Under the pieces are notes generated by a model. The model worked only from the letters and a program-made list of their open reading frames with translations. It had not been told where the DNA came from and ran no database searches. Below are positions 1 through 5,326 of a stretch of DNA of 6,160 nt, piece by piece; positions within the stretch are counted from its first letter, which is position 1, and each line of letters begins with the position of its first letter. The translations under genes and the position numbers were made by a program. Source of the DNA: Legionella sp. (lineage in GTDB: Bacteria; Pseudomonadota; Gammaproteobacteria; Legionellales; Legionellaceae); the NCBI GenBank assembly GCA_004297865.1, contig SCSO01000448.1:1-6160 (forward strand). Reading direction: 5' to 3'.

Positions 1-991
1 TAGCGGTCGTAGTAATTTAGTCTTGGCTGGTGGCACCGATGCCATGAGTCATGCCCCCTTGCTATTTAATCAAAAAATGGTGAAATGGCTATCCAATTGG
101 TATGGCGCTAAAAGCTTCGGGCAAAAACTCGGGTTAATGACCCAATTCAGGCCGTCTTATTTAGCACCGGTCATCGCTTTATTGCGAGGATTAACGGATC
201 CTATTGTCGGTTTGAATATGGGGCAAACGGCGGAAAAGGTGGCTTATCGCTTTAATATTACTCGTGAACAAATGGACGATTTCGCTAATCAAAGTCATTT
301 AAAATTAGCAAAGGCTTTTTCCGAAAATAGAATGACAGAAGTGACGCCAATTATTGATTATAAAGGTCATGTATATACCTATGATGATGGCATGCGTACC
401 GATTCCACAGTGGAAAAATTGGCTAAACTAAAACCCTTTTTCGATAAGAAATACGGCATGGTCACTCCCGGAAATAGCTCACAAATTACTGATGGAGCTT
501 GTTTACTTTTACTGGCAAGCGCAGAAGCTGTTAAAAAATACGGTTTAAAAGTCATAGGTCGTATTGTCGATTCGCAATGGTCAGCCTTAGATCCTTCAAA
601 AATGGGCCTAGGACCAGTACATGCGGCAACGCCAATTTTAGAACGTCAAAACTTAAAGCCAGATGATCTTGATTGTTGGGAAATTAATGAGGCTTTTGCA
701 GCACAAGTGCTAGGCTGTGTCGCAGCTTGGAATGACGATGAATATTGCCAAACGCAATTAGGGCTTAAAAAAGCTTTGGGCGGTCCATCTCTAGACAAAT
801 TAAATCGCGATGGTGGGGCTATTGCTGCCGGACATCCCATTGGCGCTAGTGGCGCACGCATCGTATTGCACGTTTTAGAATCATTAAAACAAAGAAACGA
901 GTCAAGAGGAATGGCTGCCATTTGTATTGGTGGTGGACAAGGTGGCGCAATGTATCTTGAGCGAGTGACTGAGGTGAAAGGACATGAATAA
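1..991 (+). CDS. Thiolase (acetyl-CoA C-acyltransferase), 5'-truncated by the window edge
   Basis: Thiolases cleave 3-ketoacyl-CoA with CoA to give acetyl-CoA and a shortened acyl-CoA, the last step of beta-oxidation. The reading frame is open from base 2 (SGRSNLVLAGGTDAMSHAP, a typical mid-N-domain segment). The true start and the nucleophilic cysteine, normally just upstream, therefore lie outside the window, and the in-frame TTG at 23 is not the start. About 329 residues are visible. They include the NEAF motif (686-697), the GHP motif with its catalytic histidine (830-838) and the C-terminal CIGGGQGG motif with the second catalytic cysteine (923-925). The loop domain is long, with FNQKMVKWLSN and GQKLGLMTQFRPSYLAP, which resembles the FadI / mitochondrial trifunctional-beta type. 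Expected full length is about 430 residues. The FadI group, as I recall, has HEAF where this protein has NEAF, so I leave the symbol blank. The stop overlaps the next start by 8 bases, indicating an operon. Confidence 0.93.
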   Translation, partial: SGRSNLVLAGGTDAMSHAPLLFNQKMVKWLSNWYGAKSFGQKLGLMTQFRPSYLAPVIALLRGLTDPIVGLNMGQTAEKVAYRFNITREQMDDFANQSHLKLAKAFSENRMTEVTPIIDYKGHVYTYDDGMRTDSTVEKLAKLKPFFDKKYGMVTPGNSSQITDGACLLLLASAEAVKKYGLKVIGRIVDSQWSALDPSKMGLGPVHAATPILERQNLKPDDLDCWEINEAFAAQVLGCVAAWNDDEYCQTQLGLKKALGGPSLDKLNRDGGAIAAGHPIGASGARIVLHVLESLKQRNESRGMAAICIGGGQGGAMYLERVTEVKGHE

Positions 992-3008
992 TTATAAAAA
1001 TTGGGCTATCCAGCGAGATAACGATAATATTCTTTGGTTAGGTTTGGATAGAAAGGACACAGCAGTTAATAGTATTAATGAAGAAGTGCTTGACGAGTTA
1101 AATAGTATTCTTCATGAAGTTTCTTTGGATAAAAATGCCATTGGTTTAATTATTTACTCACAAAAGAAAAAGGGCTTTATTGCTGGAGCAGATGTTAATG
1201 CTTTTTCTAAATTTCAAACGACCGCTCAAGCTGTAGATTTCTTACAAAAAGGGCAAGCCGTTTTTGCTCGCTTGGAACATCTTAGTATACCTACTGTAGC
1301 AATGATTGATGGATTTTGTATGGGTGGGGGTTATGAATTAGCCTTGGCTTGTACTTATCGCATTGCTACGGATGATAAAGACACGCGAATTGGTTTGCCA
1401 GAAGTGATGCTGGGTATTCATCCAGGTTGGGGTGGTACTGTAAGGTTGCCTCAGTTAATTGGTGGTTTTGATGCATTATCGCAGGTGATTTTGACCGGTA
1501 GTGCAGTTTCCGCGAGTAGAGCGAAAAGTTTAGGTATGGTGGATGACGTTGTACCTCTGCGTCAGTTAAAACGTGCGGCAGTGTATTTTATTAAAAATAG
1601 ACCTGCTAAACATAAACCTTCTCTATTACAAAGTTTGACTAATAATGTTTGGGTGCGTAAACCCCTAGCTTATTTAATGGAACGTAATGTCGCGAAACGC
1701 GTACGTAAAGAACATTATCCCGGACCTTACGCTATTATTGATTTGTGGAAAAAAGAAGGCGGATATGGTGACCGTGCTTATTTAAAAGAAGTGGATTCCA
1801 TTGAGCAATTGGTTACTCATGGCAATACTTCAAAAAATTTAATTCGTGCCTTTTTGTTACGTGAGCGTTTGAAGTCTTTTGCTAAAGAGAGTGAATTTAA
1901 AGCGAAACATGTACACGTGATTGGGGCGGGTGTGATGGGCGGTGATATTGCTGCTTGGTGTGCCTTACGTGGCTTGCAAGTAACTTTGCAAGATAAAAGT
2001 TATGCGCAAATTGCTCCGGCAATTGGTCGTGCGCATACTTTGTATAAGAAAAAATTGAAAAAGCCTAGATTAATTCAGGCGGCAATGGATAACTTAATAC
2101 CCGATCCTGAAGGTCATGGCGTTGCGCGTGCAGATGTTATCATCGAAGCTGTTTTTGAAAATCTTGCAGTGAAACAAGATATCATGAAGAAGGTGGAGGC
2201 GCGTGCAAAAAAAGACGCGATCATTGCTACCAATACCTCGAGTATTCCTTTAGATGAAATCAGTAGCGCGATGAAGGATCCTAAGCGTCTTGTCGGGATT
2301 CACTTCTTTAATCCTGTTGCCAAAATGGACTTAGTGGAAGTGGTAAGTAGTTCGGTTACAGCTAAAACTGTTGAACAAGATTCTTGTGCCTTCGTTAATC
2401 AGATTGGCAAATTACCTCTACCTGTTAAATCCAGCCCAGGTTTCTTAGTAAACCGAGTGCTCATGCCTTATTTAATGGAGTGTGTGCAATTGCTTGAAGA
2501 AGGGTATAGCGGTGAAACCATCGATGAAGCAGCCCTAGAGTTTGGTATGTTCATGGGCCCAGTGGAGCTAGCTGATACCGTAGGTATGGATGTATGTCTT
2601 GCTGTCGCTGAAAATCTAACAAGTCATTTTGGTGGTACAGTACCGCAAAAATTACGTGATATGGTTAAAGCGGGTAAATTGGGTCGTAAATCGGGTGAAG
2701 GTTTCTATAAATATAAGAATGGTAAACCTGTTAAAAAAGCTCCGACTGCTAAAATTGATAAGACTATCGCTGACCGTTTAATTTTGCGTATGGTCAATGA
2801 ATCAGCTGCTTGCTTACGTGAAGGGGTGGTTGCAGATGCGGATTTATTGGATGCTGGTATGATTTTCGCTACGGGTTTTGCGCCATTCCGTGGTGGTCCA
2901 ATGAATTATGCTCGTGATTTTGGCAAGGATAAATTGGAAAGTTTATTTAAGACCTTTGAATCCAAATACGGTGAGCGTTTTAAGGTTGATGCTAGTTTGG
3001 ATGTGTAG
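984..3008 (+). CDS. fadJ: FadJ-like bifunctional enoyl-CoA hydratase / 3-hydroxyacyl-CoA dehydrogenase
   Basis: This 674-residue protein catalyses hydration of trans-2-enoyl-CoA and NAD-dependent oxidation of 3-hydroxyacyl-CoA, feeding the upstream thiolase. The N-terminal crotonase domain covers roughly residues 10-200. It has the oxyanion-hole segment GFIAGADV (64-71), GGGYE with Glu118 and GLPE with Glu140, matching the two catalytic glutamates of E. coli FadB (119 and 139 from memory). The dehydrogenase half has an NAD-binding GAGVMG loop (314-319), ENLAVK (392-397), TNTSS (416-420), and the HFFNP segment with catalytic His440 and Glu452, the same spacing as FadB His450/Glu462. FLVNR (487-491) and a helical C-terminal domain follow. 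All expected catalytic residues are present. Length is slightly below E. coli FadJ (about 714). The thiolase-first order matches fadIJ rather than fadBA, which is why I prefer fadJ; FadB-like naming is possible. A GAAAGGA ribosome-binding site (976-982) lies inside the thiolase end, so translation is probably coupled. Confidence 0.93.
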   Translation: MNNYKNWAIQRDNDNILWLGLDRKDTAVNSINEEVLDELNSILHEVSLDKNAIGLIIYSQKKKGFIAGADVNAFSKFQTTAQAVDFLQKGQAVFARLEHLSIPTVAMIDGFCMGGGYELALACTYRIATDDKDTRIGLPEVMLGIHPGWGGTVRLPQLIGGFDALSQVILTGSAVSASRAKSLGMVDDVVPLRQLKRAAVYFIKNRPAKHKPSLLQSLTNNVWVRKPLAYLMERNVAKRVRKEHYPGPYAIIDLWKKEGGYGDRAYLKEVDSIEQLVTHGNTSKNLIRAFLLRERLKSFAKESEFKAKHVHVIGAGVMGGDIAAWCALRGLQVTLQDKSYAQIAPAIGRAHTLYKKKLKKPRLIQAAMDNLIPDPEGHGVARADVIIEAVFENLAVKQDIMKKVEARAKKDAIIATNTSSIPLDEISSAMKDPKRLVGIHFFNPVAKMDLVEVVSSSVTAKTVEQDSCAFVNQIGKLPLPVKSSPGFLVNRVLMPYLMECVQLLEEGYSGETIDEAALEFGMFMGPVELADTVGMDVCLAVAENLTSHFGGTVPQKLRDMVKAGKLGRKSGEGFYKYKNGKPVKKAPTAKIDKTIADRLILRMVNESAACLREGVVADADLLDAGMIFATGFAPFRGGPMNYARDFGKDKLESLFKTFESKYGERFKVDASLDV

Positions 3009-3050
3009 AAACTACCTAGATGTCTCGGTCATACTTGCGAAGATCCATCT

Positions 3051-3095
3051 TTGTAGCAACTGTCTTGAATCAAGAATTCAAGACAGTTGCTACAA
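3051..3095. repeat. Perfect 20-bp inverted repeat (palindromic element)
   Basis: The left arm TTGTAGCAACTGTCTTGAAT (3051-3070) is followed by a 5-base spacer CAAGA (3071-3075) and a right arm (3076-3095) that is its exact reverse complement, with no mismatch in 20 base pairs. This would fold into a strong hairpin in RNA. It begins 42 bases after the fadJ-like stop, so it could act as an mRNA 3'-end stabiliser or weak terminator, but no T run follows directly (the next bases are GCGGGTTTTC). The perfect symmetry and the extra copy at 3285-3304 point to a dispersed extragenic palindrome rather than a simple terminator. Confidence 0.85.
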
Positions 3096-3182
3096 GCGGG
3101 TTTTCGTGAACGTGCCCGGTTTTTATATTGTGTAATATTCAAAGACGGGAGCGGGCATGGGCACGCTCGCGGGCACGAAACA

Positions 3183-3266
3183 AGTCGTAGGTTGGGTCGT
3201 GACCCAACATAACCATATCCTCTCCATTCAAGATTTTTTTGTTGGGTCGTGACCCAACCTACAACT
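3183..3266. repeat. GTAGGTTGGGTC inverted-repeat element
   Basis: Two identical 18-base blocks, GTTGGGTCGTGACCCAAC, occur at 3191-3208 and 3241-3258. Each is itself a palindrome (8-bp arms around GT). The flanks extend the pair into a larger inverted repeat. Left is AGTCGTAGG before the first block and right is CCTACAACT after the second, giving arms of about 26 bases with few mismatches (3183-3208 and 3241-3266) around a 32-base centre (3209-3240). The centre contains a T7 run and a partial ATTCAAGA match to the neighbouring repeat. Elements starting with GTAGGTTGGGT are familiar from memory as small extragenic repeats in various bacteria; I cannot assign this one to a named family. Confidence 0.8.
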
Positions 3267-3284
3267 AACAAAGGCAATAAGCCA

Positions 3285-3304
3285 ATTCAAGACAGTTGCT
3301 ACAA
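3285..3304. repeat. Third copy of the 20-base repeat arm
   Basis: ATTCAAGACAGTTGCTACAA here is identical to the right arm at 3076-3095 and is the reverse complement of the left arm at 3051-3070. The span 3051-3304 is therefore bounded by perfect 20-bp terminal inverted repeats enclosing the other palindromes. It can be read as a 254-bp MITE-like composite, or as one full palindromic element plus a half copy. No transposase gene or clear target-site duplication is visible next to it. Confidence 0.8.
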
Positions 3305-3335
3305 TCACTGGATATCTCGATGATAGGAAGGATTC

Positions 3336-4232
3336 TTATATCGTAGTAGGGTTTTTATTCAGTTTTTTGCAATAGTTTAAAAGACACCATCCCATAAACA
3401 AAATAACTAATCCGCCCACCACATCAATCACATAATGCCATCCTAACAGCACGCAAGAGGCAATCAAAAATAAATTAACTACCAAAAGCATCAAACAGGG
3501 TAGCCACCAGTCTTTTAACAAATACACGCAAAGTAGCGCCCAAATCACGTGAAAAGAGGGTAGGGCAATGAGTCCACCTTCTCTAGTGGAGGGGATTAGA
3601 TGGTTATGTATTTCTAAAAACTTGCTTCCAGTAGCGATTTGCTCTGGGGTAAATAAAGGACTAAGAATGACACTCGCAGGGGCTGTTGTAGGGAAAAAAT
3701 AGTAAAATAGGAAGCCCCAAAGTACGGTTGTTAATAATAAAAAATAATAATCCCGCAGAACTGAAAACTTACCTGCAGCAATGAGTAATAAGGGAAGAAT
3801 GCTCATTTGATAAGGTAAAGAATCGTAAATGCATTGAAGTACATATTTGAAATAAGGATGTTGCTGTGTCCAAAGCATTAAGGCGGGCATATCAATATGT
3901 AAAGAATGTTCCCATTGTAAAATATGGTGGTCAATGGGTGGAAAGGGCGTGAATTGTACAGCAATTGTCGCTATAGCCACCACCGACATGATTAGAACAA
4001 AAAAAACCAACTCCATACCTTTTCTGCTACCTTCAGTTTTGGGGCCGTAGTATATTCGCAAGCCAAGATTAAAGACTATTAGGATACTGATTAGTAGCAG
4101 CATATTATCTGGGAAATAATTATTCCCCAGATAATGAGAGTGAAAATGATTAAAAATCAATGCTAATAACGATAGGGTTAGGATAAAACCACTAACTAAT
4201 GTAAGACAATTATGGGAAATTGTACGGACCAT
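3336..4232 (-). CDS. PAP2-family (PAP2_3-like) integral membrane phosphatase/phosphotransferase
   Basis: This 298-residue polytopic inner-membrane protein probably removes or transfers a phosphate or phospho-headgroup on a lipid; the substrate cannot be read from sequence. Hydrophobic segments lie at about 11-28, 42-60, 73-92, 140-154, 161-180, 226-239, 243-262 and 266-287. The PAP2 signatures are PSFH (225-228, with the His228 acid) and WHYVID (265-270, with nucleophile His266 and Asp270), followed by GG. FFPTTAPAS (179-187) resembles the FPT.GP-type segment of the PAP2_3 / Aur1-like branch. The arginine of the classical SRxxxxxHxxxD motif is Cys260 here (SCVLLGWHYVID), and no KxxxxxxRP motif is evident, both of which favour that branch over classical PAP2. 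The gene begins 5 bases after the CsrA-family stop. The sequence before its ATG (GACTAAACATC) shows no Shine-Dalgarno match, so translation may depend on coupling to that gene. Confidence 0.85.
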   Translation of the reverse strand: MVRTISHNCLTLVSGFILTLSLLALIFNHFHSHYLGNNYFPDNMLLLISILIVFNLGLRIYYGPKTEGSRKGMELVFFVLIMSVVAIATIAVQFTPFPPIDHHILQWEHSLHIDMPALMLWTQQHPYFKYVLQCIYDSLPYQMSILPLLLIAAGKFSVLRDYYFLLLTTVLWGFLFYYFFPTTAPASVILSPLFTPEQIATGSKFLEIHNHLIPSTREGGLIALPSFHVIWALLCVYLLKDWWLPCLMLLVVNLFLIASCVLLGWHYVIDVVGGLVILFMGWCLLNYCKKLNKNPTTI

Positions 4233-4237
4233 GATGT

Positions 4238-4432
4238 TTAGTCAACAGGGTTAAGTTGCTTTTGTTTAATGGCGTGAAATATCTCTTCTCTATGAACATT
4301 AATAGACCGTGGTGCTTCAACACCAAATTTAATATTGCCATGTTCTTGTGTTTTAAAAGCCATGACTTTTACTACGGCATCACCCACGTGAATCATTAAC
4401 GGTTCTTCGAATTGAAGAGAAATTATATCCAT
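4238..4432 (-). CDS. Divergent CsrA/RsmA-family protein (CsrR-like paralogue)
   Basis: CsrA proteins are small dimers that bind GGA motifs in mRNA leaders and control translation and stability. This 64-residue protein (MDIISLQFEEPLMIHVGD to NPVD) aligns across the whole family: LMI (12-14), GD (17-18), FGVEAP (36-41) and VHREEI (46-51). The ATG at 4430-4432 is chosen over the adjacent upstream TTG because the GAGG site sits about 5 bases before it and the N terminus then matches CsrA length exactly. The first beta strand departs from the usual MLILTRR: Arg6 becomes Leu and Arg7 becomes Gln, while the His-Arg pair of the second RNA-binding patch remains (His47, Arg48). Four extra residues are spread over two loops (HV and around TQEHG). 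From memory, Legionella encodes several CsrA paralogues, and one called CsrR lies in a similar neighbourhood; that identity is inference. It is probably co-transcribed with the PAP2 gene. Confidence 0.88.
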   Translation of the reverse strand: MDIISLQFEEPLMIHVGDAVVKVMAFKTQEHGNIKFGVEAPRSINVHREEIFHAIKQKQLNPVD

Positions 4433-4642
4433 CAAAACCTCATTATTTTTAATATGTTATAGGCTGCAATTGATTGCAAGCCCCGGATCTTGGGAACTTA
4501 CCGCATATTGGGGACTATTGTCACGTAAAATTGTTGATATTACAGGTAATTAGCAGTTTAATGGTTGATTAATTTCATAAAAGGATTAAATTCATTCAAT
4601 TGCAGGTTAGTATTCCTCCTGCGTCACCACAGAAGATATTAA

Positions 4643-4671
4643 TTGTATCCAGCAACCGAAAAAGGTATAAT
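4643..4671 (+). promoter_or_regulatory. Probable sigma-70 promoter for rpsF-rpsR
   Basis: A perfect -10 box TATAAT (4666-4671) lies 17 bases downstream of TTGTAT (4643-4648), which keeps only the TTG of the -35 consensus. Transcription would begin near 4678, giving an rpsF leader of about 64 bases. The position and the consensus -10 make this the best promoter candidate for the ribosomal-protein operon in this gap. Confidence 0.6.
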
Positions 4672-4692
4672 TAGCAGCTTTTTAAAAACCTT

Positions 4693-4721
4693 GCCTTACT
4701 AGTTAATCCCAATTAGAAGGC
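4693..4721 (+). promoter_or_regulatory. rpsF leader hairpin with possible competing Shine-Dalgarno pairing
   Basis: GCCTT (4693-4697) pairs with AAGGC (4717-4721) and CTAGTT (4699-4704) pairs with AATTAG (4711-4716, one G-U). This gives an 11-bp stem with a single bulged A (4698) and the loop AATCCC. The same CCTTA (4694-4698) could instead pair with TAAGG (4730-4734), which overlaps the AAGGAG ribosome-binding site (4731-4736) of rpsF, so two exclusive folds are possible. S6-S18 complexes are known to autoregulate through rpsF leaders in several bacteria. I do not see the CCG trinucleotide associated with that motif in this short leader, so the link is only a hypothesis. Confidence 0.45.
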
Positions 4722-4741
4722 TTTATCCATAAGGAGAAATC

Positions 4742-5080
4742 ATGAGACATTATGAAATTATGTTTCTTGTACATCCCGATCAAAGCGAACAAGTACCAGC
4801 AATGGTAGAGCGCTACGAAGGGATCATCAACAAGCATGAAGGTAAAATACACCGTAAAGAAGACTTAGGTCGTCGCCAATTGGCTTATCCTATCAATGAC
4901 GTGCACAAAGCCCACTATTACCTCTTAAATATTGAATGTAATAATGATGCTTTAGCTGAAATTAAAAATGCATTTAAATTCAACGATGCCATTATAAGAA
5001 ATCTTATTCTTGTTCAAAAACATGCGATTACAGGTGAATCTGTGTTGATGAAAAAAGAAAAAGAAACACGTGCCGCTTAA
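4742..5080 (+). CDS. rpsF: 30S ribosomal protein S6 (bS6)
   Basis: S6 binds 16S rRNA in the platform of the small subunit as a partner of S18. This 112-residue protein starts MRHYEIMFLVHPDQSEQVPAMVERY and continues with GRRQLAYPI (residues 43-51), KAHYYLLN (56-63) and KFNDAIIRN (79-87), all close to E. coli S6 as I remember it. It is shorter than E. coli S6 (about 131-135): it ends KKEKETRAA and lacks the acidic Glu-rich tail that RimK extends in E. coli, so that modification is not expected here. The start is fixed by an AAGGAG site 5 bases before the ATG. It is first in the operon, with rpsR 16 bases downstream; priB, which sits between rpsF and rpsR in E. coli, is absent. Confidence 0.98.
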   Translation: MRHYEIMFLVHPDQSEQVPAMVERYEGIINKHEGKIHRKEDLGRRQLAYPINDVHKAHYYLLNIECNNDALAEIKNAFKFNDAIIRNLILVQKHAITGESVLMKKEKETRAA

Positions 5081-5096
5081 TTGATAGGAGTATTTT

Positions 5097-5321
5097 ATGT
5101 CAGATTTTCGTAGAAAAAAAATGTCCCGCGTCAATGCGGAGAACAGTAATGATATCGATTACAAAGATACCAATTTCTTAAAGCTATACGTTTCTGAAAC
5201 GGGGAAAATTGTACCTAGCCGTATTACAGGTTTGTCTACTAGCGCGCAAAGACGCTTAGCAAATGCTATTAAACGTGCTCGTTTCCTAGGCTTACTGCCT
5301 TATTGTGATAGTCATAGATAA
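5097..5321 (+). CDS. rpsR: 30S ribosomal protein S18 (bS18)
   Basis: S18 pairs with S6 on the platform of the 30S subunit. The 74-residue product has the hallmark segments IDYKDTNFLKLYVSETGK (20-37), IVPSRITG (38-45) and RRLANAIKRARFLGLLPY (52-69), and matches the E. coli length of about 75. The N-terminal FRRKKMSR stands where E. coli has FRRRKFCR, so the cysteine there is missing. An AGGAG site (5086-5090) lies 6 bases before the ATG. It is translated from the same message as rpsF, and the next gene begins only 5 bases after its stop. Confidence 0.98.
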   Translation: MSDFRRKKMSRVNAENSNDIDYKDTNFLKLYVSETGKIVPSRITGLSTSAQRRLANAIKRARFLGLLPYCDSHR

Positions 5322-5326
5322 TCAAA

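Larger units (their letters stand above)
3009..3335. other. Convergent intergenic region filled with nested inverted repeats
   Basis: This 327-base gap separates the 3' ends of the fadJ-like gene (+) and the PAP2 gene (-). I find no credible gene in it: the short open frames run through palindromes and lack ribosome-binding sites. In order it holds a small palindrome AAGAT-CC-ATCTT (3040-3051), a perfect 20-bp hairpin (3051-3095), a GC-rich segment with imperfect inverted repeats (about 3100-3180), a pair of GTTGGGTC palindromes forming a larger inverted repeat (3183-3266), and a third copy of the first hairpin's arm (3285-3304). The position between convergent genes suits extragenic palindromic elements, which may also end transcription from both sides. 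No classical hairpin followed by a T tract is visible for either gene. Confidence 0.85.
4433..4741. promoter_or_regulatory. Divergent control region between the CsrA-family gene and rpsF
   Basis: This 309-base non-coding stretch must hold promoters for both directions. On the minus side it contains a GAGG ribosome-binding site, a CTATAAC sequence (reverse of 4456-4462) that could be a -10 element, and a TGCAAT-TG-ATTGCA palindrome (4465-4478) just upstream of it. On the plus side it contains a TATAAT promoter (4643-4671) and an rpsF leader hairpin (4693-4721). A 10-base direct repeat TAATTAGCAG occurs at 4547-4556 and 4668-4677. In the middle (about 4490-4640) I see AT-rich sequence but no gene and no clear RNA gene. 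Confidence 0.6.

Noticed and set aside
23..25. TTG as the start of the thiolase
   Set aside because: The frame stays open to base 2 and the upstream residues SGRSNLV match the family, so the gene simply enters from outside the window.
646..921. A 91-codon minus-strand frame inside the thiolase gene
   Set aside because: It lies entirely antisense to well-conserved thiolase motifs and its product looks like a reverse translation artefact.
3051..3095. The 20-bp hairpin as a classical intrinsic terminator for the fad operon
   Set aside because: No T tract follows the right arm, and an identical arm recurs at 3285-3304, so a dispersed repeat explains it better; a secondary role in 3'-end formation is still possible.
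2908..3277. Short open frames on both strands (75 and 82 codons) across the end of fadJ and the following gap
   Set aside because: They run through palindromic repeats, show no ribosome-binding site, and have low-complexity products rich in Cys and Pro with no family resemblance.
4433..4435. TTG as the start of the CsrA-family gene
   Set aside because: It is only about 2-3 bases from the GAGG site, and the adjacent ATG gives proper spacing and exact alignment with the CsrA N terminus.
4547..4677. Direct repeat TAATTAGCAG at 4547-4556 and 4668-4677 as a regulatory pair
   Set aside because: Ten AT-rich bases 121 bp apart are weak evidence, and the second copy overlaps the TATAAT box, which explains part of the match.
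4952..5134. A 60-codon minus-strand frame across the rpsF end and rpsR start
   Set aside because: It is antisense to conserved ribosomal-protein codons and shows no independent signal.
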